Shown piece after piece: positions 1-6,998 of a stretch of DNA of 7,773 nucleotides (its first letter is position 1; the number at the start of each line of letters is the position of its first letter). Position numbers and translations under genes: made by a program. This DNA is from an uncultured Dyadobacter sp. Lineage in GTDB: Bacteria > Bacteroidota > Bacteroidia > Cytophagales > Spirosomataceae. The DNA lies in NCBI GenBank assembly GCA_946481035.1, contig CAMLNK010000158.1:1-7773 (forward strand). The letters run 5' to 3'. Under the pieces are notes generated by a model that ran no database searches, was not told the DNA's origin, and saw nothing but the letters and a program-made list of their open reading frames with translations.

Positions 1-1
1 C

Positions 2-991
2 TGGAAGTCGGAAAGTACCGAGCATGCCGAAACACTCGAACACGCCAGGTTGACGGTCCGTGCCATTTACGGCCGGAAACTCGCAATGGACGACGAGCAG
101 GCCGAGGCCAAAGCGCATGCTGTCCTTGCTATGGCGAAGAGCAGGGAAGGACACGGGCTGTCGTTGCGGCAAATAGGACTGTCGTGGCGGCCATGGGCAG
201 CTGCCGCCTCCATATTGATGGTAATGGCCCTGGGCTGGGCATTCTACCAAAACTACCGTTCAGTTAAGCCTGTGGCCGAGGGTGCGCCGAAACAGGCGAT
301 ATCGGACGAGCAAATGGTGAAGGTGACGAATACGGGTAAGGAATTGCGGCATATCCGCCTGGCCGACGGCAGTTCGGTGGTGCTATACCAGAACAGTAGT
401 GTAAGCTATCCCGGACGCTTTTCGGCGGACCGCCGTCTGGTTACATTGACGGGCGATGCCTTTTTTGAAGTTGCCAAGGATTCACTCCGGCCGTTCTTCG
501 TATACTCGGGCGGGTTGGTAACGCGTGTGGTAGGTACGAGTTTCAGTATCCGGTCGGGCGCGGAGGGGGTTACCGTGGCGGTGAAGACGGGAAAAGTCGC
601 CGTGTTCCGCGAAACGGACCAACCTTTGGAAGGCCCGATGCCGGGCAAGGAGGCAATGCTGCTGATGCCGCAGGAGCAGGCTGTGTTTGAAAAAGCCAGC
701 GCGCGTATTGTCAAAGCACAGAACCAGATGACTCCGCTCCTCAATATCCCGATCGAAACCCAGCCGTTCGACTACGACCATACACCTATTGCGCAGGTAT
801 TTGCTTCCATTGAGAAAGCCTATGGCGTGAAAATACATTTCGATCAGAAGCTGATGCAGGATTGTAGTCTTTCAGCAACGCTGGGCGATGAGCCGCTGGA
901 AACCAAACTGGAATGGATCAGCGCGATTCTCGAAGCGACGTACACTATCAAAGACCAGGATATAACGATCTCCGCGAAGCCCTGTCATTAA
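2..991 (+). CDS. FecR family anti-sigma factor, 5' partial
   Basis: This is an inner-membrane anti-sigma factor that would hold an ECF sigma factor inactive and release it when an outer-membrane transporter signals substrate. The frame is open from base 2 with no stop, giving 329 visible residues, so the true start lies before the window. The missing part is probably the rest of the cytoplasmic sigma-binding region. Counting from base 2, a cytoplasmic segment (about 1-60) is followed by one hydrophobic membrane span (about 65-82, AAAASILMVMALGWAF). Next comes a periplasmic FecR domain (about 113-202, with HIRLADGSSVVL, LTGDAFFEVAKD and VVGTSFSIRS). A C-terminal DUF4974-type domain follows (about 256-324, FDYDHTPIAQVFASIEKAYGV onward), which resembles an STN fold and is typical of Bacteroidota FecR. 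The STN-bearing susC lies directly downstream, which supports a sigma/anti-sigma/transporter circuit. The sigma gene itself is not in the window. Family assignment is firm; the partner sigma is inferred. Confidence 0.93.
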   Translation, partial: WKSESTEHAETLEHARLTVRAIYGRKLAMDDEQAEAKAHAVLAMAKSREGHGLSLRQIGLSWRPWAAAASILMVMALGWAFYQNYRSVKPVAEGAPKQAISDEQMVKVTNTGKELRHIRLADGSSVVLYQNSSVSYPGRFSADRRLVTLTGDAFFEVAKDSLRPFFVYSGGLVTRVVGTSFSIRSGAEGVTVAVKTGKVAVFRETDQPLEGPMPGKEAMLLMPQEQAVFEKASARIVKAQNQMTPLLNIPIETQPFDYDHTPIAQVFASIEKAYGVKIHFDQKLMQDCSLSATLGDEPLETKLEWISAILEATYTIKDQDITISAKPCH

Positions 992-1046
992 ACCCGCTGT
1001 AATAATATGAACCTAAACCCGTGACTATGATCAAAAATTGACTCAC

Positions 1047-1081
1047 AAAAAAAGGTGAATAGTGCGCTAACACGATTCACC
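1047..1081 (-). terminator. Minus-strand intrinsic terminator-like hairpin in the susC leader
   Basis: GGTGAAT (1054-1060) pairs perfectly with ATTCACC (1075-1081). After one A/G mismatch, GTG (1062-1064) pairs with CAC (1071-1073) around the loop CGCTAA. On the + strand the hairpin is preceded by seven A (1047-1053) and followed by mixed sequence. The stem-then-T-run order of an intrinsic terminator therefore exists only on the minus strand. Both flanking genes read +, so such a terminator would serve an antisense transcript. It could instead be a structured element of the susC leader or a palindromic protein-binding site. Confidence 0.5.
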
Positions 1082-1100
1082 TCGAAATCCCGATCGTTTC

Positions 1101-1159
1101 TCTCCAAAACATGACCTTTCTCCAAAGGCCCGGGACCCGTTTTGCCGATTTTCTCCAAA
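1101..1159 (+). repeat. Three direct copies of TCTCCAAA in the susC leader
   Basis: The octamer TCTCCAAA occurs exactly at 1101-1108, 1119-1126 and 1152-1159, each within a pyrimidine-then-A context. Start-to-start spacings are 18 and 33 bases, so the copies are not all on one helix face. Three copies within 60 bases, between the leader hairpin and the susC start, are more than expected by chance for an octamer. The sequence is low in complexity, however, and A-rich leaders are common in this phylum. Possible roles are a regulator-binding site, an RNA-binding site or nothing. A short odd palindrome, CGGGACCCG (1131-1139), lies between copies two and three. Confidence 0.45.
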
Positions 1160-1172
1160 ACCTCAAAACAAT

Positions 1173-1206
1173 CAAAAGTATGCAAAAACCATTACATTTT
1201 CCTAAA
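1173..1206 (-). promoter_or_regulatory. Possible minus-strand Bacteroidota-type promoter
   Basis: Read on the minus strand, 1180-1173 is TACTTTTG, an exact fit to the Bacteroidota -7 consensus TAnnTTTG. 22 bases upstream on that strand, 1206-1203 reads TTTA against the -33 consensus TTTG, usually placed 19-21 bases away. The -7 match is perfect, while the -33 element is one base off and slightly far. The site overlaps the A-rich initiation region and start codon of susC, where such a match could arise by chance. It would drive transcription toward the hairpin at 1054-1081. Confidence 0.25.
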
Positions 1207-4200
1207 ATACTCTGGAAGATTATGAGAGTCAGCCTCATACAATTATGCGTGATTGGCTTGTTTACCAACCTTTCGCTTGCAGGCGTGACCCGTGCGCAGG
1301 AGGTACTCAACCGCCGGATCAGTCTGAGCATTCATGAGCAAAAAGTAGAGACCGTACTGGGCAGTCTGTCGAAGCAGACAGGCGTGCGCTTTATGTACAT
1401 TCCGGAGCTTATCCAATCGACGCGCACCGTTACACTTAAAGTAAAAGAAGAGACGCTGGGCAGCGTGCTGAATGAATTGCTGACGCCGCTGAAAATCAAC
1501 TATCAGGTCACCAGCCGCAACCAGATATTGCTGAAACGGATGCCGAAGCAGAATATTCTGGACATTTTATTACCCATTAATCCCGAAAAGCTGTCGGCAG
1601 TGGCATTTACCGTTACCGGAAAGGTCGTGGATCATGCCGGCAGCGCAATACCCGGTGCAACGGTGTTGCTCAAAGGAACGACCAACACCGGTACTTCGAC
1701 CAACGAGAAAGGGGAGTTTACCCTCTCGTTGCCCGACTCGGCACGTGCTTTGGTGGTGTCGTCGATCGGGTTCGTGACCCAGGAAGTTGCCCTGAACAAT
1801 CGTACTTATATCGAGATCAGGCTCGCGGCCGATGTGCAGGCTTTGGACGCTGTGATGGTGGTCGGCTATGGTACGACCTCCATTCGCAAAAATACCGCTG
1901 CCGTGGCGAAGGTTGAAACGGAAAAGCTCGAAAACCTGCCGCTTACGAGCATCGGGGATGGATTGGCCGGAAGAGCGCCGGGCCTGATCGTCGCCGCCAG
2001 CGGTGCCGGTCCGGGGGTGAAACCGACGATTTCGATCCGCGGGGGCGCGACGCCGCTGTTTGTGATTGATGGGGTAATATCCAATCAGATGGATTTTAAC
2101 AATATTAATGCCAGTGACATCGAAAGTTTTCAGGTATTGAAAGACGCGGCGGCAACGGCGGTATACGGAACGCGTGGTGGTAATGGGGTAATCCTGATCA
2201 CGACCAAAAAGGGTAAGGCCGGAGAATCGGTGATCCGTTATGATTACAATTATGATCTTGCCCAACCGACTTATATGCCCAAAAAGCTCAGTTCTTACGA
2301 GCGGGCGCTGCTTTCCAATGAAGCGAAGATCAACGACGGCCTCGCTCCCGACTATTCCGAAGAAGTGCTGGCCAAATACCGCGATCAGACCGACCCATTT
2401 AACTATCCAAATACCGACTGGCAGAAGCTAGCTTTGAAGAAGTTTGCACCGCAGATGAAGCATAATATTTCACTTTCGGGCGGAACGGACCGTACGCAGT
2501 ATTTTGCTTCCCTGGGTTATTTCGATCAAGGGACATTGTATACCCAGAATACCAACTGGCTCAAGCGCTACAACTACCGTATCAATTTGACCAACAATTT
2601 TGAGAAGATCGGGCTCAAAGCAGAGGTTAACCTGAGCGGGGCTATCGAAAAAGTGCGCCAGCCTTCTTCACAATACGGCTCGGGCTACTTCTATATCTGG
2701 GGCCATATCCAGAACAGGAGCCCGATGACGCCCGCTTTTAACGACAAAGGCCAATATGCCAACTCGGGTGACCACCCGCTCGTGGAAATGGATCCCCGCT
2801 CGGGGTACGACCGGTCGACGGACAAGTTCGTGAACGGAAATATGGTTCTGACTTGGGCAGTGCCGGGTGTGAAAGGATTGTCGTTGAAGGCATTGGGAAA
2901 TTACCGCTCAGGAAATTATTGGCGTAAAAACTGGACACAAACCGCTCCACAATACGCGATCGGCAGCGACGTGCCGGCTATTGCCAACAAGCCTAACCTT
3001 TTCACCAATGCGCAGGACACCTGGTCGTACAGCTTGCAAGGGCATATCAGCTATGAAAAGACCATCGCACAGCACCACAATGTGAGCGCGGCGGTGATTT
3101 ATGAGGAAAGCTATGCTTATGGGGAGAACTTCGGGGCGATCCGGCGCAACTACCAGCTGCCGGTTGACCAGCTGGCTTCCGGCCCGACTGAAAATATGGA
3201 AAACAGCGGCTCGGCTGCCGAGTCAGCACGGGCAGGGTACGTGGGCAGGCTGCGTTACGACTATAAGGGCAGATATATGATCGAAGGAAACTTCCGTTAC
3301 GACGGCAATGACAATTTTCCGAAAGGGAACCGCTGGGGCTTTTTCCCCTCTGTTTCGGCAGGCTGGACGGTGTCGGACGAAGGCTTTTTTCAGCCCATTG
3401 CGGATAAGAACATTCTCAGTTACTTGAAAATCAGGGGTTCTGTCGGTTCTGTGGCCCAGGATGGGGCGGCTGGTACCGTGGCCTCGAACCTTGAAATACC
3501 TCGATATGGCTATTTGCCGGGTTATTCCCTGAACCAACGGACCTATATGGTCGGCGGCGTGCTGGTGCCCGGTTTTAGTGAAGGCCCGCTGCCGAGCCCG
3601 GATATTACCTGGTATACGCAGAACTCGCGCAATATTGGTCTGGAATTCACCACACTATCGGGCAAGCTGAATGGCTCATTCGACTATTTCTATATCCGCA
3701 CGACCGGCTACCTGGCGAGTCCGTCGGGTACCAAGTATTCCGATCCGCTGGGAACAGCACTGCCGACTGTGAAGACCAACGGCGCCCACCGCCGGGCCGG
3801 GTTTGAGTTGAGTCTCAACTACCGCAACAATATCGGCGAGCTGCGTTACAATGTGGGTGGTAATGTATCCAAATATGACCAGCTCTGGGAGGTGAATCCT
3901 AACGAGGACGAGGCAACGCTTAAAAATCCGGACACCCGCACCACACACCAGAAAGACTACTGGGGCAGGGGGTACATTGCAGAAGGGTTCTATCAGACGC
4001 CGGAAGAAATCCTGAGTAGTCCAAAACGTGCCGGATCGGTAAACCTTGCGCCCGGCGATATCCGGTACCGCGATGTGAACGGCGACGGGCAGCTCGATGG
4101 CGCCGACCAGGTGCGGATCGGCAAGCAGGCTACTCCCCATTTGATGTACGGCGTCAACCTCGACCTGCAATACAAGGGCTTTTTCCTCAATTCATTGTTC

Positions 4201-4608
4201 CAGGGGAGCGGCGAGCGCAGCGTGTATGTAGGTGATGTAATCCGCCAGCAGGTAGTTTATGAATACCAAAAAGATTACTGGACGCCTGAAAACCGCAATG
4301 CAACCTACCCGAGGTTAGTGAGTTCGCCGGGGATCAATGGGAACAACAACTATGTGACTTCCACATTCTGGCTGGCGAATGGCCGGTATGTCAGGCTGAA
4401 AACGTTGCAGATCGGCTACGACGTCAAAGCAGGGCTGCTCAGCCGCGCGGGTTTCATCCGCACATTGCGTATAGCGCTTACCGCACAAAACCTTTTCACG
4501 TTATCGCCGCTCAACAAGTTTTATATGGACCCCGAAACCGGCAGCGACAATAATTACGCTTACCCGATCCCCCGGACCTATTCATTGGGTGTAAATGTGG
4601 CATTCTAA
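1180..4608 (+). CDS. SusC/RagA family TonB-dependent glycan transporter with STN domain
   Basis: This 1142-residue outer-membrane beta-barrel would import oligosaccharides using TonB energy, with the downstream SusD as its lid. The start at 1180 is chosen because it puts the signal peptide (about 1-39, ending GVTRAQ) at the N-terminus and has an A-rich leader. The frame extends to an ATG at 1111, but that adds 23 residues without signal-peptide character. Domain order is STN (about 48-118), carboxypeptidase-regulatory-like beta-sandwich (about 143-218, VTGKVVDHAGSAIPGATVLL), a VMVVGYGT segment (225-232), then plug (about 235-345, with SIRG at 285-288 and DAAATAVYGTRGGNG from 322). The beta-barrel runs to a terminal phenylalanine (VNVAF). 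DVNGDGQLDGAD (965-976) is a calcium-loop-like motif often seen in SusC proteins. The STN domain marks it as a transducer that signals to a FecR protein, matching the gene upstream. Family is certain; substrate is not readable from the sequence. Confidence 0.97.
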   Translation: MQKPLHFPKILWKIMRVSLIQLCVIGLFTNLSLAGVTRAQEVLNRRISLSIHEQKVETVLGSLSKQTGVRFMYIPELIQSTRTVTLKVKEETLGSVLNELLTPLKINYQVTSRNQILLKRMPKQNILDILLPINPEKLSAVAFTVTGKVVDHAGSAIPGATVLLKGTTNTGTSTNEKGEFTLSLPDSARALVVSSIGFVTQEVALNNRTYIEIRLAADVQALDAVMVVGYGTTSIRKNTAAVAKVETEKLENLPLTSIGDGLAGRAPGLIVAASGAGPGVKPTISIRGGATPLFVIDGVISNQMDFNNINASDIESFQVLKDAAATAVYGTRGGNGVILITTKKGKAGESVIRYDYNYDLAQPTYMPKKLSSYERALLSNEAKINDGLAPDYSEEVLAKYRDQTDPFNYPNTDWQKLALKKFAPQMKHNISLSGGTDRTQYFASLGYFDQGTLYTQNTNWLKRYNYRINLTNNFEKIGLKAEVNLSGAIEKVRQPSSQYGSGYFYIWGHIQNRSPMTPAFNDKGQYANSGDHPLVEMDPRSGYDRSTDKFVNGNMVLTWAVPGVKGLSLKALGNYRSGNYWRKNWTQTAPQYAIGSDVPAIANKPNLFTNAQDTWSYSLQGHISYEKTIAQHHNVSAAVIYEESYAYGENFGAIRRNYQLPVDQLASGPTENMENSGSAAESARAGYVGRLRYDYKGRYMIEGNFRYDGNDNFPKGNRWGFFPSVSAGWTVSDEGFFQPIADKNILSYLKIRGSVGSVAQDGAAGTVASNLEIPRYGYLPGYSLNQRTYMVGGVLVPGFSEGPLPSPDITWYTQNSRNIGLEFTTLSGKLNGSFDYFYIRTTGYLASPSGTKYSDPLGTALPTVKTNGAHRRAGFELSLNYRNNIGELRYNVGGNVSKYDQLWEVNPNEDEATLKNPDTRTTHQKDYWGRGYIAEGFYQTPEEILSSPKRAGSVNLAPGDIRYRDVNGDGQLDGADQVRIGKQATPHLMYGVNLDLQYKGFFLNSLFQGSGERSVYVGDVIRQQVVYEYQKDYWTPENRNATYPRLVSSPGINGNNNYVTSTFWLANGRYVRLKTLQIGYDVKAGLLSRAGFIRTLRIALTAQNLFTLSPLNKFYMDPETGSDNNYAYPIPRTYSLGVNVAF

Positions 4609-4618
4609 ACCGACGATC

Positions 4619-6400
4619 ATGAAAAATCTGAAATATATCTTACTGACTTTTTTTACACTGCTCGGGGCTGTTTCGTGCAAGAACGACCTGTTGGACACTA
4701 AGCCGTTCGAGGGGAAATATGATGAGGCAACCGTTTGGGGAACGATGGAATCGGCAGAGGCATTCCTGTTCAGCACTTATGCCGACGTAATGGGCAATTA
4801 CACCGGTTTTGTCGGGGAGGAAGGGTATACCGCCAACAACATCGACGACCGCGGCAATGTGGTCAGCCGGGGGCAGATCACCCGTGATGACGACAGTTTC
4901 GGCTTCAACAGGTTCGGCCAGATCCGGCGGTGCAATCTCATTATCGAAAAGGCTACTGCATCCACTGCACTCAGTGATGCGAACAAAAGCCTGCTCGTAG
5001 CCGAAGCCAAGTTCCTGCGTGCGGCGGTCAATTTTTTTCTGGTCAAACGTTTTGGCCGTTTCATTTGGATCGACAAAGTACTCACGGCCGATGACGAACT
5101 GGAATTGCCGTTGACAGCCGACGCTTCGGCTTCATATCAGCTGGTGATGAAGGATCTCGACGACGCTATCGCGGGATTGCCGGAAGCGTCGGCTTCGGGG
5201 CGCGCCAACAAATATGTCGCATTGGCATTGAAATCGGAAGTAGCATTGCAGGCAGCGGCTTACACCGGCGATGCGGGCTATTTCCAAAAGGCGATCGACG
5301 CGGCAGATGCGGTGATCGGCAGCGGGAGATACGCGATCGATCCCGATTATGACGGCATGTTCAACGAGAAAAACCGGTTCTCCAAAGAGATTATCATGGG
5401 GGTGTACCGCAGCAGCGCCAATACCAACTGCGACAATATGGAAGACTTGCAGAATGTGGTGCCTAATACCAACAACGACAACGTGACCCGGTCGGGTGGC
5501 GGCCCCTTGTTCAAAGTGGACAAAATTTTCGAAGCCTGGCTCTACCACGCTCCCTCCCAGAACCTGGTTGACAAATACCTGGTGATCGACCAGTCGACAG
5601 GCAATGCGGTGAAATGGAACGAAAGCAGCCAGTTTAAGAAAAACCTAGCCAGGACTACGGGGGGGACGCACATCGAAACGGCTTCGTACACGGGCGCGAC
5701 CGGCAATGTGAGTTCCTTGATTTATGCCAACCGCGACAAGCGTTTCTACGCCACGGTGGTCTATGATTCCTGTACCTGGTTTAATGAAACTGTTACCACC
5801 AAGTTAAAAGGAAACCTGCACAGGCTGGTTAACGGAGCCTTGGGCCCGCATATCGGCGTTACCAACTATTATTGGCGGAAAGGCGTTTACAATGTTACCC
5901 CACGCGTGTTCGTCGGCATTCCTACCGATTACCACTGGCCGATTTTCCGATTAAGCGAAGTATATCTGAACAAAGCCGAAGCACTGCTAAAACAGGGTAA
6001 AGTGGCCGAAGCGGTTACTGCGTTAAACATCACACGGGTTGGCCACGGACAGTTGCCGGCATCCAAAGCGGTATCGCTCGCAGACGCTTGGGAAGACTAC
6101 AAGCTGGAACGCCAGGTCGAGCTTGTGAAGGAAAAGGATTATTACTGGAGCCTGCTGAGGTGGGGCAAATACGGCCGCGAGGCTAACCACGGCATTGCCC
6201 CGGGCGGCAATATTCCCGAGCTGGAAGAGGTTCCGACATTCATCGAAATCAGTCAGGACCGGAAAGGCTATTTCATCGATCCGATTACATTCAATGTCAA
6301 CAATGTGCGTGATTTCGATGAAACGAAGCGCTACTTGTTCCCGATCCCTCAAGGGCAAATCAACCGTAACAGCAAATTGCAGCAGAACCCTAACTGGTAA
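4619..6400 (+). CDS. SusD/RagB family surface glycan-binding lipoprotein
   Basis: This 593-residue outer-membrane lipoprotein would bind the glycan at the cell surface and cap the SusC barrel. The ATG at 4619, 10 bases after the susC stop, is preferred over an in-frame ATG at 4595 that overlaps susC. It begins MKNLKYILLTFFTLLGAVSC, a lipoprotein signal with Cys20 as the lipidated residue, followed by KNDLLD, a charged start suited to surface export. SusD hallmarks are the AEAKFLRA helix (128-135), a TPR-like helix pair (about 444-475, RLSEVYLNKAEALLKQGK), the ERQVELVKEKDYYWSLLRWGK region (497-517) and the C-terminal RYLFPIPQGQINRNS near 571-585. Length is normal for the family. A run of seven G (5659-5665) falls inside the coding region without breaking the frame. 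It is surely co-transcribed with susC. Specificity cannot be inferred from the sequence alone. Confidence 0.97.
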   Translation: MKNLKYILLTFFTLLGAVSCKNDLLDTKPFEGKYDEATVWGTMESAEAFLFSTYADVMGNYTGFVGEEGYTANNIDDRGNVVSRGQITRDDDSFGFNRFGQIRRCNLIIEKATASTALSDANKSLLVAEAKFLRAAVNFFLVKRFGRFIWIDKVLTADDELELPLTADASASYQLVMKDLDDAIAGLPEASASGRANKYVALALKSEVALQAAAYTGDAGYFQKAIDAADAVIGSGRYAIDPDYDGMFNEKNRFSKEIIMGVYRSSANTNCDNMEDLQNVVPNTNNDNVTRSGGGPLFKVDKIFEAWLYHAPSQNLVDKYLVIDQSTGNAVKWNESSQFKKNLARTTGGTHIETASYTGATGNVSSLIYANRDKRFYATVVYDSCTWFNETVTTKLKGNLHRLVNGALGPHIGVTNYYWRKGVYNVTPRVFVGIPTDYHWPIFRLSEVYLNKAEALLKQGKVAEAVTALNITRVGHGQLPASKAVSLADAWEDYKLERQVELVKEKDYYWSLLRWGKYGREANHGIAPGGNIPELEEVPTFIEISQDRKGYFIDPITFNVNNVRDFDETKRYLFPIPQGQINRNSKLQQNPNW

Positions 6401-6412
6401 CCTTGTTTTCCC

Positions 6413-6925
6413 ATGAAAAAGAAATTGATCCCATATACGATTTCCCTTGGCTTGCTGGCAGCGTCGGCAACGGGGTTGACTGGCTGTCTGGACAAAGGGC
6501 TCGAAGAACTGCCCGCTTTCGAGGAGGCCAAAATTATCAATGTTTTCACCGAGTACCGTTTTAAAGATGCCACGGCGAAAAATGTTGACGGTTCACCGAA
6601 GGTCAATATCGTGAGTCTGCCGGTAGCCCGTACTTTCAAACTGCGGGAAAACACACCAGGTGCAGCTACCGATTCGGTATTGCTGGAAGTAACGATCCCC
6701 CAGGCTTCGGGTGCATTCAGCGCCGCTGTGCGTGATAAGGTCAGCGCCAGCGACCTGGTGGTATACGGTAATATATCGACTGCCGCAGGCATTACTCCGC
6801 TGGCCGGCTCGCCGGTGCTTGGCGTGCCGGGCGACTTTTCGGCGCCGCGGCAATATCAGGTAACCGCCGCAGATGGTAAAAACAGCCGCTTGTGGACCAT
6901 TAAAATAACGAAGCTCATCAAGTAG
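6413..6925 (+). CDS. DUF5018-related surface lipoprotein, likely accessory glycan-binding protein
   Basis: This is a 170-residue lipoprotein starting 12 bases after susD. The signal sequence ends in a clear lipobox LTGC, with Cys25 as the lipidated residue, followed by LDKGLEELP. The mature part reads as beta-rich. An N-terminal portion (about 35-110, with INVFTEYRFKD and DSVLLEVTIP) is followed by a C-terminal Ig-like strand pattern ending in YQVTAADGKNSRLWTIKITK (about 148-167). That ending is characteristic of DUF5018-related lipoproteins found beside SusC/SusD pairs in Bacteroidota. From its position and lipidation I infer that it sits on the outer surface with the SusCD complex, perhaps as a small glycan-binding or scaffold protein. 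There is no enzyme motif and no biochemical role is assigned. It is the last gene before the terminator at 6936. Confidence 0.8.
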   Translation: MKKKLIPYTISLGLLAASATGLTGCLDKGLEELPAFEEAKIINVFTEYRFKDATAKNVDGSPKVNIVSLPVARTFKLRENTPGAATDSVLLEVTIPQASGAFSAAVRDKVSASDLVVYGNISTAAGITPLAGSPVLGVPGDFSAPRQYQVTAADGKNSRLWTIKITKLIK

Positions 6926-6935
6926 CTATGCAAGT

Positions 6936-6971
6936 GCCGGGTAATGCTCTATATTGCCCGGCCGCTTTTTT
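6936..6971 (+). terminator. Intrinsic terminator after the susCD-lipoprotein genes
   Basis: GCCGGGTAAT (6936-6945) pairs with ATTGCCCGGC (6953-6962) through ten base pairs, one of them a U-G wobble, around the loop GCTCTAT. Three bases later come six T (6966-6971), then five more T (6975-6979). It lies 10 bases after the lipoprotein stop and 27 bases before the enzyme start. It would end or attenuate transcription of the transporter genes. The downstream gene would then depend on read-through or on its own weak promoter in the short space that remains. Confidence 0.85.
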
Positions 6972-6979
6972 ACCTTTTT

Positions 6980-6996
6980 CTGAACTATTCCTGAAC
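6980..6996 (+). repeat. CTGAAC direct repeat just before the GH110 start
   Basis: CTGAAC occurs at 6980-6985 and 6991-6996, exactly 11 bases apart, in the 27-base stretch between the terminator and the start codon at 6999. The spacing is about one helical turn, so a protein-binding site is conceivable. A pair of hexamers can easily occur by chance. Confidence 0.2.
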
Positions 6997-6998
6997 CC

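Larger units (their letters stand above)
1047..1167 (-). ncRNA. Candidate cis-antisense small RNA to the susC leader
   Basis: This is a hypothesis built from two signals. A minus-strand match to the Bacteroidota promoter consensus (1173-1206) would start transcription near 1167. The minus-strand terminator-like hairpin and T tract (1047-1081) would end it. The product would be about 120 nt and wholly complementary to the 5' leader of susC, stopping short of the start codon. Cis-antisense RNAs opposite susC leaders are known in Bacteroides fragilis (DonS is the named example), in PULs controlled by ECF sigma/anti-sigma pairs like the one here. No sequence similarity to those RNAs is claimed. 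The exact ends are estimates. Confidence 0.28.

Noticed and set aside
50..991. TTG at 50 as the real start of the FecR protein
   Set aside because: The same frame is open back to base 2 with FecR-like cytoplasmic sequence (WKSESTEHAETLEHAR), so the gene is cut by the window edge and does not start here.
1008..1032. ECF-type + strand promoter (TGAACC then ATGATC) upstream of susC
   Set aside because: Only a loose resemblance to generic ECF -35 sites. The cognate sigma factor and its consensus are unknown, and no TAnnTTTG box was found here on the + strand.
1054..1081. Plus-strand terminator for fecR
   Set aside because: The bases after the stem (TCGAAATCCC) are not a T tract; the homopolymer is on the other side.
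1111..1179. Extended N-terminus of SusC from the ATG at 1111
   Set aside because: The added 23 residues are not signal-peptide-like and would bury the export signal; the ATG at 1180 gives a normal leader.
1570..2265. Minus-strand open frame of 231 codons inside susC
   Set aside because: Its translation has no recognisable domain, is rich in Arg and His as expected of an antisense shadow, and lies wholly within a well-supported gene.
4595..4618. SusD start at 4595 overlapping susC
   Set aside because: It would put eight extra residues, MWHSKPTI, before a standard lipoprotein signal; 4619 gives the normal spacing and signal.
5659..5665. Run of seven G in susD as a phase-variation switch
   Set aside because: The tract is short, encodes ordinary Gly codons in frame and lies mid-gene; nothing else suggests slippage control.
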